Assembly (NCBI GenBank): GCA_019694975.1
Contig: JAIBAY010000001.1
Coordinates: forward strand, 378,732-442,731
Origin: Chitinophagales bacterium
GTDB taxonomy: Bacteria; Bacteroidota; Bacteroidia; Chitinophagales; UBA10324
DNA length: 64,000 bases
Direction of reading: 5' to 3'
Shown here: one piece after another, positions 1 to 9,011 of the stretch
Layout of the letters: each line of letters starts with the position of its first letter
Position numbering within the stretch: position 1 is the first letter of the stretch
Notes under the pieces: generated by a model
Seen by the model: only the letters and a program-made list of their open reading frames with translations
The model's database searches: none
What the model was told of the DNA's origin: nothing
Translations under genes and position numbers: made by a program

Positions 1-66
1 TCGATGGGTTATGCACCGAAAACAGGCAGCGCCACCGACAAAACGGATAAAGACATTAAAAAGTAA
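1..66 (+). CDS. C-terminal end of an upstream gene (partial)
   Basis: Frame 1 is open from the window edge to TAA at 64-66 and encodes a 21-residue polar, Lys/Asp/Thr-rich tail ending DKDIKK. The gene starts outside the window. In Bacteroidota the OmpH-type gene that follows is often preceded by a second OmpH/Skp paralogue and bamA, so this may be the end of a paralogue, but the visible tail alone cannot prove that. Confidence 0.55.
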   Translation, partial: SMGYAPKTGSATDKTDKDIKK

Positions 67-74
67 AAAATTGA

Positions 75-82
75 TACTTTTG
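75..82 (+). promoter_or_regulatory. Candidate -7 promoter box TACTTTTG
   Basis: An exact match to the Bacteroidota -7 consensus TAnnTTTG lies 89 bp before the OmpH-type ATG. I see no convincing -33 TTTG at the right distance, so the call rests on the -7 box and its position only. Confidence 0.4.
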
Positions 83-170
83 CCCACCTAAAATAATGCC
101 GCCGATCCATTCAGGTAACAAAAGAAAAAAGAGCGGCAGACAAATTCGCACCTAAAAAACCAAAACAACA

Positions 171-680
171 ATGAAGTTTCTCTCTTACCTGGCAGTTGTG
201 TTGCTGCTGTTGACGGCTGTATCTACACAGGCACAGTCACTTAAATTCGGACATATCAATTCTGCTGACCTGCTTGCCATGATGCCGGAAATAAAAAAGG
301 CCGACTCCGTACTGCAGGCTTATCAGAAATCACTGGAAGATGCCAACACCTCGATGCTCACCGACTATCAGAAGAAAATACAGGATTTCCAAAGCCTACC
401 GGCAACCACCACTGATGCCGTAAAAGAAATCAAGCAACAGGAAATCAAAGACCTGGAGAACCGTATTCAGCAATTTCAAGGCGGCGCACAGGATAAACTG
501 CAAAACAAAAAAGAAGAAGTGTACTCTCCTATTCTCAAGAAAGCCGAGGATGCCATCAAAGAAGTGGCCAAGGCAAATAACTATGCCTATGTGTTTGATA
601 CGAGTGCCGGTGCTGTGGTGTATGCGCAGGAATCCGACAACCTGATGGAATTGGTGAAGAAGAAGCTAATGTTAAAATAG
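171..680 (+). CDS. OmpH/Skp family periplasmic chaperone
   Basis: The 169-residue protein begins with a signal peptide (about residues 1-21, hydrophobic core LAVVLLLLTAVS, ending TQAQS) followed by the OmpH-type opening LKFGHINSADLLAMMPE and a long helical, Lys/Gln/Glu-rich coiled coil (about 45-125), ending with VVYAQESDNLMELV and a short basic tail. Family members hold unfolded outer-membrane proteins in the periplasm for the BAM complex. Length and layout are normal for the family. It is followed by murI 45 bp downstream, an arrangement common in Bacteroidota, so co-transcription is likely. The exact client range cannot be read from sequence. Confidence 0.9.
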   Translation: MKFLSYLAVVLLLLTAVSTQAQSLKFGHINSADLLAMMPEIKKADSVLQAYQKSLEDANTSMLTDYQKKIQDFQSLPATTTDAVKEIKQQEIKDLENRIQQFQGGAQDKLQNKKEEVYSPILKKAEDAIKEVAKANNYAYVFDTSAGAVVYAQESDNLMELVKKKLMLK

Positions 681-725
681 ACGAAGTACCAACTCACTCC
701 ACACTACTCGCTACTCACTAATCTT

Positions 726-1544
726 TTGACTCCACAAAACCCAATTGGAATTTTTGATTCCGGCATTGGCGGCTTAACGGTCGCCAATGCTGTTTCTAAG
801 CTGCTGCCCGAAGAAGAACTCATCTACTTTGGCGACACAGCGCATCTGCCTTACGGCGATAAATCAGCGGAAGCGATTCAACACTACTCCATCCGCATCG
901 CTGATTTTTTGCTCGATAAAAATTGCAAGCTGCTGTTGATAGCCTGCAACACTGCCTCTGCGGCCGCATTCGATGTGGTGAAAGCGCACGTTGCACAAAA
1001 AACCAATGATACCGTACCGGTGGTTAACGTAATTGATCCGGTGGTGGAACGGGTGGCAGCCGATACGACCATTCACAAGATCGGTATCATCGGAACCAAA
1101 GGCACCATCAAATCAGGCACGTATGAACATAAGCTCAAGGCGTTACGGCCCGACCTGGAAACCGTTGGACTTGCCACAGCCCTGCTTGCTTCCATGATTG
1201 AAGCAGGCTTCTACAACAACAGTGTCAGCCAGGCTGTCATCAACTCTTACCTAGCCTATCCCGACTTCAGCGACATACAGGGAATGATATTGGCCTGCAC
1301 CCATTATCCGCTGATTGAAAAAGAAGTAGCCGCCTACTTCAATCATCGCATAAAAATATTCGACTCCACCAATATTGTTGCCGGGCAGGTAAAAGACACC
1401 CTCGAATCAAAAAAACTACTCAACAACAAGCGCCGCAATCCGCATCACTTCTATGTTTCCGACTTCACTGATTCCTTCGAGCAAACCACCAAAATCTTCT
1501 TCGATGAAAAGATTCATTTGGAGCAGAGCGGGATTTGGGAGTGA
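726..1544 (+). CDS. murI: Glutamate racemase MurI
   Basis: Cytoplasmic enzyme converting L- to D-glutamate for peptidoglycan. The 272-residue protein has the family's Asp-Ser pair in GIFDSGIGG (D11, S12), GDTAHLPYG (36-44), the first catalytic Cys in LLIACNTAS (C74) and the second in ILACTHYP (C191, H193). Length is typical. The start is TTG at 726: no ATG lies between the upstream stop and the conserved GIFDSGIGG motif, so a non-ATG start is needed. It sits 45 bp after the OmpH-type gene on the same strand. Confidence 0.96.
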   Translation: MTPQNPIGIFDSGIGGLTVANAVSKLLPEEELIYFGDTAHLPYGDKSAEAIQHYSIRIADFLLDKNCKLLLIACNTASAAAFDVVKAHVAQKTNDTVPVVNVIDPVVERVAADTTIHKIGIIGTKGTIKSGTYEHKLKALRPDLETVGLATALLASMIEAGFYNNSVSQAVINSYLAYPDFSDIQGMILACTHYPLIEKEVAAYFNHRIKIFDSTNIVAGQVKDTLESKKLLNNKRRNPHHFYVSDFTDSFEQTTKIFFDEKIHLEQSGIWE

Positions 1545-1690
1545 AGATGAAGGGAGCTATTTAACTGAAACAATTCACTTGCTCCATAGTCGTAAGCCTT
1601 GCATTGCGCTGTCTGCTTTTTTGATTCACGCTTATGAAATAGGATCTGAGAAACTATTGTTAGGCTTTCCAATGAATCATACTGGAACTA

Positions 1691-1710
1691 CTGCTTAGCA
1701 TTTTAAGCAG
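1691..1710. repeat. Inverted repeat in the murI/glycosyltransferase convergent gap
   Basis: CTGCTTA (1691-1697) and TAAGCAG (1704-1710) form a perfect 7-bp stem with a 6-nt loop between two convergent genes. There is no T-run after it on either strand, so it is only a weak candidate for a bidirectional terminator. The rest of the 268-bp gap holds no gene I can support. Confidence 0.3.
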
Positions 1711-1812
1711 CATTGTGATTCAATCATTCACAGAGGTAGTTCACAGATTGATGCAACGTGCATTGCAGTAACTAAATCTGATCACTGCAACAAGTTCTCC
1801 TCCAGCCACACT

Positions 1813-2928
1813 TTATGCTTCAATCCTTTCCAGCCATTCTCTTACATGCTCCTTCCATGCAACACTGCCGGAAGCAGTGAAACCATGGTAGTTTCCGGAT
1901 TCGCTGACTGCCGTTTGCAGATCAAACAACTCCTGTGTTGCAGAGTAGCAGATGCCACGCTGCATGAGATTGTTCGACAGGTATTCCTGTTCCGTTTGCC
2001 CGGGCGTGGGAATGAAGATGGCTTTGCCGCCAATGGCTGCAAGGTCCATAATCGTAGTGTAACCCGGCCGTGCAATGATGAGGCCGGCTGAAAGTATCGC
2101 CGAATTGAGTTCCCGGGTGAGCAGGTAATCCACCTTCGTGAAATTTTCCGACAGGCTTACGGGCACATCCGTTCCTTCCATCACACCCCTGACCAGCAGC
2201 ACCTTCAAGCGCGCACGCGAACCGGATGGATGAACAGTTTTTTCATACTGCATGAACTGACCTGTTAGTTTAGTTTCCAGCAGGGTGCGCTGCGGCTCCG
2301 GGCCGGAAAGCAAAATGAGGATATCATATTTCCTGCTTTCTTCCCGGCTGTTAAAACGTGAGAGTGGCCCGATAAAAACCACCTTCCCGGTTGCAGGTAA
2401 CCCTTTCGACAAATCACCGGACCAATTGCCCGGGCCTTCTGCATCGGCAATCCAGCAATTGTCAAATTTTGAAATAAAGAAATGATTAACAACGTTCACG
2501 ATAGTTGCCATCCATTGCAGTGTAACCGGTAGCCTTATGGTTGCCTGATGCGTAATGAAGACCGACGGGATATTGCGGGCAAATAAACCATACCGGTTGT
2601 CAGCAATCACCGCATCAATTTTTTCTGCAGCAATTATTTTTTTTAACTGCCTGTGTTCCGCTATTACAGCAGTCAGCAGTTTCGGCAGTTGCAGCATCAG
2701 CCGCAGGGCAAGGCTTCCTTTTTCCTGGTAGCGGACAACAGTGCCCGGCATGTGAATCCATTTTAGGGCGGGAAACTCTTTGCGCAGCAAGGCGAGTGCA
2801 GCTCCGTCGGCTCCAATGATTACCTCGGCGCCGAGATGTTGCATTTCACTGATGAGCGGAATGCAGCGGGCGGCATGACCGAGTCCCCAGTTCAGCGGAG
2901 CGACGAGGATTTTTTTGCCTTGCTTCAT
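1813..2928 (-). CDS. GT-B glycosyltransferase (MurG-like fold), Bacteroidota family
   Basis: The 371-residue protein opens with ILVAPLNWGLGHAARCIPL (about 6-24), the glycine-rich N-terminal loop of GT-B/family 28-like transferases, and has a C-terminal nucleotide-sugar half with IIARPGYTTIMDLAAIGGKAIFIPTPGQTEQEYL (about 283-316 region), including the acidic/Gln-rich sugar-nucleotide motif. No signal peptide or membrane helix is obvious, so it is probably cytoplasmic or membrane-associated. Acceptor and donor are unknown. It is transcribed alone and convergent to murI. It is distinct from true MurG, which normally sits in the mur operon. Confidence 0.8.
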   Translation of the reverse strand: MKQGKKILVAPLNWGLGHAARCIPLISEMQHLGAEVIIGADGAALALLRKEFPALKWIHMPGTVVRYQEKGSLALRLMLQLPKLLTAVIAEHRQLKKIIAAEKIDAVIADNRYGLFARNIPSVFITHQATIRLPVTLQWMATIVNVVNHFFISKFDNCWIADAEGPGNWSGDLSKGLPATGKVVFIGPLSRFNSREESRKYDILILLSGPEPQRTLLETKLTGQFMQYEKTVHPSGSRARLKVLLVRGVMEGTDVPVSLSENFTKVDYLLTRELNSAILSAGLIIARPGYTTIMDLAAIGGKAIFIPTPGQTEQEYLSNNLMQRGICYSATQELFDLQTAVSESGNYHGFTASGSVAWKEHVREWLERIEA

Positions 2929-3092
2929 AGCTGATAAAAATAGAACACGGATGATAATGAAGCGGAAGAATTTGCAACAGCAGCAGCGTATCCTTTAGTA
3001 ATATCGCGGCACTGCAAGCGTACAGCAATTATGTTGCAGAAAAAACAGGCTGTTGTCAGCGGCCATTTCAGCCTAAATCCGATATTTACCGC

Positions 3093-3278
3093 ATGAAGAT
3101 CAACCAAACATCCACCCTCCTTTTCATGCTGCTGTTGGCAGCCTGTCTGTTCAGCAGTTGCATCTTCAGGAAAAAATGCCAGACCTGCCCTTCCTTCTCC
3201 CGCGCGGATAAAAAAGTTCCTGCTGCTTCCATCGTAACGATGCCGTTAAACGGTGTTATCATTTGTGCTTCCCGATAG
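3093..3278 (+). CDS. Small lipoprotein, unknown function
   Basis: A 61-residue ORF with a hydrophobic N-terminal segment (LLFMLLLAACLFSSC) and a lipobox LFSSC whose Cys is near residue 23, followed by a basic CxxC-containing stretch (KKCQTCPSF). Short Bacteroidota lipoproteins with a Cys-rich KxCxxCP-type tail are common, but no role is known to me. It lies between a divergent glycosyltransferase and feoA. The lipobox and clean stop make it plausible; its small size keeps confidence moderate. Confidence 0.5.
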   Translation: MKINQTSTLLFMLLLAACLFSSCIFRKKCQTCPSFSRADKKVPAASIVTMPLNGVIICASR

Positions 3279-3474
3279 GATGGATAACCGGGCGAACAGC
3301 CACCTATAAACTCTTAATAAAGGTTTTGCATCCGGATAACCGCGGAAGTTTCCGCAGTCAACAGGTTGTCATGAGCTCATCGTTCTGAAATCTTTTAACA
3401 TGCTGAGCAAGATCATTTTCACCTCTGTGAGAAATTGCTAACTTGCGCTATTTAAATTCAATCTAAATAAGCGG

Positions 3475-3729
3475 GTGACTCAGTATCGTGCAGTAATGCC
3501 ACTTGGCAAAATGAAAGAAGGCGATTCCGGCGTGATCGTGGAACTGGAACGGGGTGATCTTTCCCTGAAACTGATGGAGATGGGATTTCTTCCCGGAGAA
3601 AAAATATCCATCGATAAAGTAGCGCCACTTGGTGATCCGATATCCGTTAAAATCGGAACCTACCTCCTCAGCCTGCGCAAAGAGGAAGCAAATGCCGTAT
3701 TGGTGCAATCTGCCACCGTGGCAGGGTGA
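3475..3729 (+). CDS. feoA: Ferrous iron transport protein FeoA
   Basis: An 84-residue SH3-like FeoA domain covers the whole protein: LGKMKEGDSGVIVEL at the start, LKLMEMGFLPGEKISIDKVAPLGDPISVKI in the middle and LSLRKEEANAVLV at the end, matching the family layout. FeoA is a small cytoplasmic partner of the FeoB transporter. The start is GTG at 3475; there is no ATG before the conserved LGKMKEG region except an internal one. feoB follows after 99 bp on the same strand, so the two are probably one transcription unit. I found no clear Fur box upstream. Confidence 0.92.
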   Translation: MTQYRAVMPLGKMKEGDSGVIVELERGDLSLKLMEMGFLPGEKISIDKVAPLGDPISVKIGTYLLSLRKEEANAVLVQSATVAG

Positions 3730-3828
3730 TAATTTCTATGCCTGTTTTGCTGCATGTGCGCCATTTAGTATGGAACATAAGAAAGGAACAAGCCGGCTCA
3801 AGCGAATAATTAACCCGTTGAGTGACGC

Positions 3829-5946
3829 ATGAAGAAGAATCTGAAAATCGGACTGGTCGGCAACCCCAACTGCGGAAAATCTTCGCTGTTTAATGCATTG
3901 ACGGGTCTGCGGCAGAAGGTCGGCAACTTTGCAGGCGTTACCGTGGATAAAAAAACAGGTTACCTGCCATTGTCGAAAGATCTTTCCGCCAACCTGATTG
4001 ACCTTCCGGGCACTTACAGCCTCTATCCGCGCCGCATTGATGAGTTCATCACCTTCGACGTTTTGCTGAACCCTGATAATGATTCGCATCCCGACCTATT
4101 GGTGATTGTAGCAGATGCCTCCAACCTGAAACGCAATCTGCTGTTTTGTTCACAGATCATAGACCTGAAGATTCCCACCATCATTGCCCTCAACATGATG
4201 GATGTGGCGCGTAAAAACGGCCTTGCCATTGATACGCAACAGCTGGCGGTAGAGCTTGGCGTAAAAGTGATACCCATCAATGCGCGCGAAGGAAAAGGCA
4301 TCAACGATCTTAAACGGGCGATACAAACCACCATACCGGTTCCTGATAAGAATTTTGTGGAAGTGAAGCCGCTTTGCCCGGAGGTGATTGATGGAGTGAA
4401 AGAAATCACCGGCGTGAAGAGCGATTATACCGCCTTCCAGATTGCCTGTCACTATATCAATATTTTCTGTTTTAACGTGGAACAGAAAGGCCGCATCAAA
4501 CGCCTGCTGGAGCAACACCATTTTACCATGGCCAAACTGCAAGGCGAAGAAATCCTGAAACGGTACGATAAAATCAATCCAATACTCACCCGGTGCACTT
4601 CGCAGGACAGAAGCAGGCAGCAGGCGCTTGATACAACGGCAGGCATTGATGCCGTGTTACTGCATCCTGTTTACGGGTACCTGATTTTTTTGCTGATATT
4701 CTATTTCGTGTTCCAGGCCATTTTTTCATGGGCTACTTATCCCATGGAAGCGATCAGCAATGCATTCAGTTACCTGCAGGCTACACTGAACCAATCATTA
4801 CCGCAGAACATTGTAACGGATCTGTTAGTGGAAGGCGTGCTGGCCGGTATTGGCGGCATTGTGGTCTTTATACCACAGATCATGCTACTCTTCGGATTTA
4901 TCTCAATACTGGAGGATACAGGATATATGACGCGCGTGAGTTTCCTGATGGACAGGCTGATGCGGAAAGTGGGTATGAGCGGTAAGTCAACCTTGCCATT
5001 GGTGAGCGGGATGGCTTGTGCTGTGCCGGCCATCCTCTCCACACGCGGCATTGAAAACTGGAAAGACAGGATCATCACCATCATGGTAACACCGTTGATG
5101 AGCTGTTCGGCCCGATTGCCCGTATATGCACTGCTGATCAGCTTTATTGTGCCGGATGAAAAGCTATTCGGTTTCATGAACCTGAAAGGCCTTGCCATGC
5201 TTGGTTTATACCTGCTCGGCTGGCTTATGGCATTGCTGGCAGCGCTGGTGATGAAGCTTATTATCAGGGCAAAAGAAAAAAGCTATTACCTGATGGAGTT
5301 ACCTATCTACCGCTGGCCACGTTGGGGAAATGTAGGCATCACCATGTTGGAAAAGGCGAAGGTATTCGTGATGGATGCCGGAAAAGTCATCATCACCATT
5401 TCCATTATCCTGTGGCTGCTCGCATCCTTTGGCCCCGGAAATTCTTTACAGGCCATAGAGGAAAAATTCGCACAGCTGCACCCTACAGAGATGGTAACAC
5501 AAACCGAACTGAATAACCGGCTGCAGGCAGAAAAACTCGGCGCATCCTATGCAGGCCAGATAGGCCATTTTATTGAGCCGGTGATAAGGCCACTTGGTTT
5601 CGACTGGAAAATCGGTATTGCCCTGATCACCTCATTTGCCGCGAGAGAAGTTTTTGTTGGAACGATGTCAACCATCTATAGCATTGGTTCGGCGGATGAT
5701 GCCGACTTTGAAGCTATCCGCGACAAGATGCGCAATGAAGTTGATCCTTTAACGGGCATGCATGTCTATAGCAGTGCCACCGCTTTCTCGCTGATGATAT
5801 TCTTCGCATTTGCCATGCAGTGTATGAGTACTGTTGCAGTGGTAAGACGGGAGACAAAATCATGGAAATGGCCATTGCTGCAGATTGCCTACATGACGGG
5901 GCTTGCCTACCTGTCGAGTCTGCTGGTTTATCAATTGATGCGTTAG
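3829..5946 (+). CDS. feoB: Ferrous iron transporter FeoB
   Basis: The 705-residue protein has an N-terminal G domain: G1 GNPNCGKS (11-18), G2 Thr in FAGVTVD (T38), G3 DLPG (58-61) and G4 NMMD (122-125). It continues with a helical spacer and a polytopic membrane region from about residue 280 containing the Gate motifs (GMACAVPAI near 400 and the later TSFAAREVFVGTM near 605). It imports Fe2+ across the inner membrane in a GTP-dependent way. Length is typical of Bacteroidota FeoB with FeoA encoded separately. No frameshift or missing G-motif is seen. Confidence 0.97.
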   Translation: MKKNLKIGLVGNPNCGKSSLFNALTGLRQKVGNFAGVTVDKKTGYLPLSKDLSANLIDLPGTYSLYPRRIDEFITFDVLLNPDNDSHPDLLVIVADASNLKRNLLFCSQIIDLKIPTIIALNMMDVARKNGLAIDTQQLAVELGVKVIPINAREGKGINDLKRAIQTTIPVPDKNFVEVKPLCPEVIDGVKEITGVKSDYTAFQIACHYINIFCFNVEQKGRIKRLLEQHHFTMAKLQGEEILKRYDKINPILTRCTSQDRSRQQALDTTAGIDAVLLHPVYGYLIFLLIFYFVFQAIFSWATYPMEAISNAFSYLQATLNQSLPQNIVTDLLVEGVLAGIGGIVVFIPQIMLLFGFISILEDTGYMTRVSFLMDRLMRKVGMSGKSTLPLVSGMACAVPAILSTRGIENWKDRIITIMVTPLMSCSARLPVYALLISFIVPDEKLFGFMNLKGLAMLGLYLLGWLMALLAALVMKLIIRAKEKSYYLMELPIYRWPRWGNVGITMLEKAKVFVMDAGKVIITISIILWLLASFGPGNSLQAIEEKFAQLHPTEMVTQTELNNRLQAEKLGASYAGQIGHFIEPVIRPLGFDWKIGIALITSFAAREVFVGTMSTIYSIGSADDADFEAIRDKMRNEVDPLTGMHVYSSATAFSLMIFFAFAMQCMSTVAVVRRETKSWKWPLLQIAYMTGLAYLSSLLVYQLMR

Positions 5947-6041
5947 TCACATCCTCAGCTGTTGCATGCTGCTTTCCTGTCACAGCATGTCGTTAGGAAA
6001 GTAAATGCTGTTGATTAATTTTCGGAAAATAAATCCATACC

Positions 6042-6392
6042 ATGGCAGCCCGTCAATTTCAGACCATCAGGGAATTTTACCCCTACTATCTTTCGGAACA
6101 CCGGCGTCCTTTCACCCGGCTGATGCATTTCAGCGGCACCGCGCTGTTGCTTGCGTGTTTTGTTTATGCTGTTTTCACACAACAGTGGAATTTACTTTTT
6201 CTTGTTCCTGTGTTGGGATATGGATTTGCATGGGTTGCGCATGCCTTTATAGAAAAAAACAAACCGGCAACTTTTACCTATCCGCTATTCAGCCTTCAAT
6301 CAGACTTTATTATGTTCTGGCATATGCTCACCGGAAAAATTGGTGAAAAGATGGCTGAAGCGGAAAGAATATATCCGGGAGACCGGGCTTAG
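6042..6392 (+). CDS. DUF962 / Mpo1-like membrane protein
   Basis: The 116-residue protein matches the Mpo1-like (DUF962) layout: a polar N-terminus with FYPYYLSEHRRPFTRLMHFSGT, two hydrophobic segments (about 31-47 and 50-66), then WVAHAFIEKNKPATFTYPLFSLQSDFIMFW with the conserved His and Asn-Lys-Pro-Ala block. The yeast homologue Mpo1 is an iron-dependent dioxygenase acting on 2-hydroxy fatty acids; whether the bacterial protein does the same is inference. It stands alone after feoB. An overlapping longer frame at 6005-6346 lacks this conservation. Confidence 0.85.
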   Translation: MAARQFQTIREFYPYYLSEHRRPFTRLMHFSGTALLLACFVYAVFTQQWNLLFLVPVLGYGFAWVAHAFIEKNKPATFTYPLFSLQSDFIMFWHMLTGKIGEKMAEAERIYPGDRA

Positions 6393-6579
6393 ACCTATGC
6401 TGGCTTTTGCCGGTGAATGAATTCAACGGCAATGGATAACCGAATGACAGAAATCATTGGATTCGCGCTTCGAACTAATATAGCAGTACCGAACTGTTAT
6501 TCCCTTATTCAATGCCGCCGGTTTCAAGCAGTGGCAATATTCAACGGCAAGCCATGTTTAAAGATCATTTACCTGTATT

Positions 6580-6587
6580 TATATTTG
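6580..6587 (+). promoter_or_regulatory. Candidate -7 promoter box TATATTTG
   Basis: Exact TAnnTTTG match 27 bp upstream of the amidotransferase ATG at 6615, a good distance for a short leader. No clear -33 TTTG. Confidence 0.45.
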
Positions 6588-6614
6588 CCGATCTGATTTA
6601 AAAAATATTTTGCC

Positions 6615-7382
6615 ATGTGCAGGATGATTGCGAAGGTAAGTCCCGGACCAAGTTCAATTCTTGATGAAATGCTCTTATGCCCGGTATCATTAAAATACCT
6701 GTCGAAGAACGGGCGTCAACTGCTTGATGCATCGAAGAGAGGTGAGCACAATGACGGATGTGGCATGGCATTTTTGCATGATGGACGGATTGAGATCCAT
6801 AAGCGTGATCAGGCTTCTTCCTGGGACGAAAGTTATCAGGCGCTGATCAGGGAGGCTAGGTCGAGCTTTTTTATTGCTCACAACAGGCGGGCATCACAGG
6901 GCCTCAATGCCTCCATCGACGGTGCACATCCATTTTACCATGAGCAGGATGATACCCCGTTTGCATTCAGCCATAACGGTACCGTATTTTCTTATCATGA
7001 AGAAGCGAAAGCTGCCGGCACTTCCGATTCGAAAATTTTCCTGCAGCATATCATTGATGAAAAAGCCCGGTATCCACAGAAGAGTACTGAATCTATCGTG
7101 ACAGCAATCGCCAGGGAAAAGTCGTATGACTCACTTTGTGCCTTTTTATTATCTCCGCAAAAGCTGCAGGCCTGGCGTATCTACCAAGATTCCGACCCGG
7201 AAACAGTAAATCTGTATGAACCTTATTACACACTCTACCTTAGCCTGCGCAACGGCAATGCGATTATATCATCTGAACCTCTGGATGATGGCAACTGGCA
7301 ATTGCTGCCCAATAAAAGTTTTTTGACTTTACAGACAACGGATGGAAAGCTGCAGATTGATTATACGCAGCTCGCTGTTTAG
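6615..7382 (+). CDS. Class II glutamine amidotransferase-like protein
   Basis: The 255-residue protein starts MCRMIA, exposing Cys2 as the N-terminal nucleophile after Met removal, and has the class II (Ntn) landmarks HNRRASQG (about 93-100), GAHPF (about 107-111) and FSHNGTV (about 122-128). These are the glutamine-binding residues of the YafJ/EgtC-like GAT_4 group. It therefore probably hydrolyses an amide in the cytoplasm, but no synthase domain is fused and no pathway partner is adjacent, so the substrate is unknown. Confidence 0.85.
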   Translation: MCRMIAKVSPGPSSILDEMLLCPVSLKYLSKNGRQLLDASKRGEHNDGCGMAFLHDGRIEIHKRDQASSWDESYQALIREARSSFFIAHNRRASQGLNASIDGAHPFYHEQDDTPFAFSHNGTVFSYHEEAKAAGTSDSKIFLQHIIDEKARYPQKSTESIVTAIAREKSYDSLCAFLLSPQKLQAWRIYQDSDPETVNLYEPYYTLYLSLRNGNAIISSEPLDDGNWQLLPNKSFLTLQTTDGKLQIDYTQLAV

Positions 7383-7408
7383 CAGGTTCTTCTTACTGCA
7401 ACCTGCTA
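7380..7408. terminator. Perfect stem-loop between convergent genes
   Basis: TAGCAGGTT (7380-7388) pairs perfectly with AACCTGCTA (7400-7408) across an 11-nt loop; the stem begins at the stop codon of the amidotransferase. It sits between convergent genes and may end transcription from both sides, although neither side has a strong T-run. Confidence 0.4.
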
Positions 7409-7428
7409 TTACAATTCATCACCAGCAT

Positions 7429-8199
7429 TTACGGCTGCTTCGCAGGCATGCTGCGGAAAAAGCCGTCTTCCGCATTGCTGTAACCGCTTTTTCCGGGCGC
7501 CATGCCATCCAGAGCCTTATCGGAAATCATGAAGCCACAGGAGATATACATCAGCTGGCTTGATTGTGCATAATCCGGAATGTTCTTCAGGTAAGGTGCA
7601 GTAGGAATCTGTATTGTCAATCCGCCAGACTGATACTTGAGAAAATCGTTGAGGTAATATTTATAGCGGATATAGAATCCCTGCCTGAATTTGATTTCCG
7701 CAAGCAGTGAAGGGTTAAAGATATTCACGTTATCGGAAAACCACTGCAGCTCTTTCGTCTTAGTGAAATTCGGTACAATGACCTTTCTTTTCCAGGCAAA
7801 CATCATCTCCAGCTCGCCGCCGATACCGATGTTCATGTTTTTGCTGAAATCACCAATCTTGATGACGATTGGAAGCCCAAGGCCATAAGCTCTTTCCTTT
7901 ATCTTATATCCTTCTGCGGTATGGGAAATCAGACCAACGTTACGCAGGTCAAGCCCTGTATAAAAACCGAGCGCATTGTTGAAATCAACATTCACCTGTG
8001 TCCCGAAATTAAAGACCGGCGAAAAACGAACTATATTATTGATGTTTTCATCACCGGCTTCTACTTTGCCCCAGGAAAACATGGTTTCACCGGACGATGA
8101 GAGGTAAACATTAGTGCCGGAAGTTTCGGACTGTGACTTAACCGAAGTCGCAGTGAAAATCAACACAACGAAAAACAGTAAAGAGCTGGAAATACGCAT
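7429..8199 (-). CDS. Outer-membrane beta-barrel protein (porin-like)
   Basis: A 256-residue exported protein with a signal peptide (about 1-22, ISSSLLFFVVLIFTATSVKSQS) and alternating amphipathic strands typical of small Bacteroidota outer-membrane barrels: FSPVFNFGTQVNVDFNNALGFYTGLDLRNVGLI, LGLPIVIKIGDF, MNIGIGGELEMMFAW, GFYIRYKYYLNDFL. No catalytic motif is visible. The cargo or role is unknown. It is monocistronic and convergent with the amidotransferase gene. Confidence 0.75.
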   Translation of the reverse strand: MRISSSLLFFVVLIFTATSVKSQSETSGTNVYLSSSGETMFSWGKVEAGDENINNIVRFSPVFNFGTQVNVDFNNALGFYTGLDLRNVGLISHTAEGYKIKERAYGLGLPIVIKIGDFSKNMNIGIGGELEMMFAWKRKVIVPNFTKTKELQWFSDNVNIFNPSLLAEIKFRQGFYIRYKYYLNDFLKYQSGGLTIQIPTAPYLKNIPDYAQSSQLMYISCGFMISDKALDGMAPGKSGYSNAEDGFFRSMPAKQP

Positions 8200-8330
8200 G
8201 ATTATTTTTTTTCGAAAGATATAGAATAACCGGAAAACAAACAGCCTTTTTATAAACGACTGACTGTGTTTTGAGAAAAGCAGGATCCACCTTTATTTTC
8301 AGCAACACAACCTGCAGGTGGCGCTACCTT

Positions 8331-8879
8331 TTATTTCCGGCTCCAGGCCGGACGGTGCTTCATGGTTTTTTTATAAACAGGGCAACTTTCAATATGAGCG
8401 CCCTGCAGGTAACCAATACTCATGAGAAATTCATTTACAATTTCTCCGCCTGTAAATCTGAAATTCTGTTTAAAAATTTTCACCCACTCATCCTTTGTTT
8501 TCGGATGATGATGGTCGAGCCAGTTTTTAAAAGATCCGAATTCTTTACGAATAATCTTCAGCCTTTTTGCATTCTCAATGGCTGCCGCGATTTTCAGCCT
8601 GTTGCGGATAATACCTGCATCATTCAACAGCCGTTGAATATCCCTTTGCCTGTAACCAGCCACCTTATCAATATCAAAACCATGGTAGGCACGGTGAAAA
8701 TTTTCTTTCTTGTTGAGAATCGTTGTCCATGAAAGTCCGGCCTGGTTAATTTCCAGTATTAACCGCTCAAACAGCGCATGATCATCGGCAATAGGATAAC
8801 CATATTCGGTATCATGGTATTTCCTGTGCACATTGCCGGCATCCATTTTTTCCACTGCTTCACAATAGGAGGAGGCCAT
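8331..8879 (-). CDS. tag: DNA-3-methyladenine glycosylase I
   Basis: The 182-residue protein removes 3-methyladenine from alkylated DNA. It carries the Tag signature: zinc ligands C6, H22 (in YHDTEYG), H162 and C166 (in HIESCPVYK), plus the base-pocket block EINQAGLSWTTIL (E43, W51) and NDAGIIRNRLKI with the helix-hairpin-helix-like region. Length matches the family. It is transcribed alone from a good -7 box just upstream. Confidence 0.95.
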   Translation of the reverse strand: MASSYCEAVEKMDAGNVHRKYHDTEYGYPIADDHALFERLILEINQAGLSWTTILNKKENFHRAYHGFDIDKVAGYRQRDIQRLLNDAGIIRNRLKIAAAIENAKRLKIIRKEFGSFKNWLDHHHPKTKDEWVKIFKQNFRFTGGEIVNEFLMSIGYLQGAHIESCPVYKKTMKHRPAWSRK

Positions 8880-8904
8880 CTGCTTAAAATTTTTCTTTGA
8901 ACAA

Positions 8905-8912
8905 CAAAAATA
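8905..8912 (-). promoter_or_regulatory. Candidate -7 promoter box for tag
   Basis: The minus strand reads TATTTTTG here, an exact TAnnTTTG match 25 bp upstream of the tag ATG. Confidence 0.45.
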
Positions 8913-9011
8913 ACAGGTTATGATTGCTTACCGCATAAAAAATTGATGCAATCATATCGAATGAATTGCAAATGCAATTGTGTATTTTGTTCCTGTTAAA
9001 AATAACCCGAT

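Noticed and set aside
1453-1698. 81-codon ORF overlapping the end of murI
   Set aside because: Other-frame shadow that continues into the convergent gap; no signal peptide, family motif or promoter box.
3342-3355. GCGGAA-GT-TTCCGC upstream of feoA as a Fur site
   Set aside because: GC-rich and unlike the Fur consensus; spacer of two bases gives no useful hairpin either.
5965-5989. Hairpin CATGCTG/CAGCATG after feoB as a terminator
   Set aside because: Seven-base stem with an 11-nt loop and no T-run; too weak to call.
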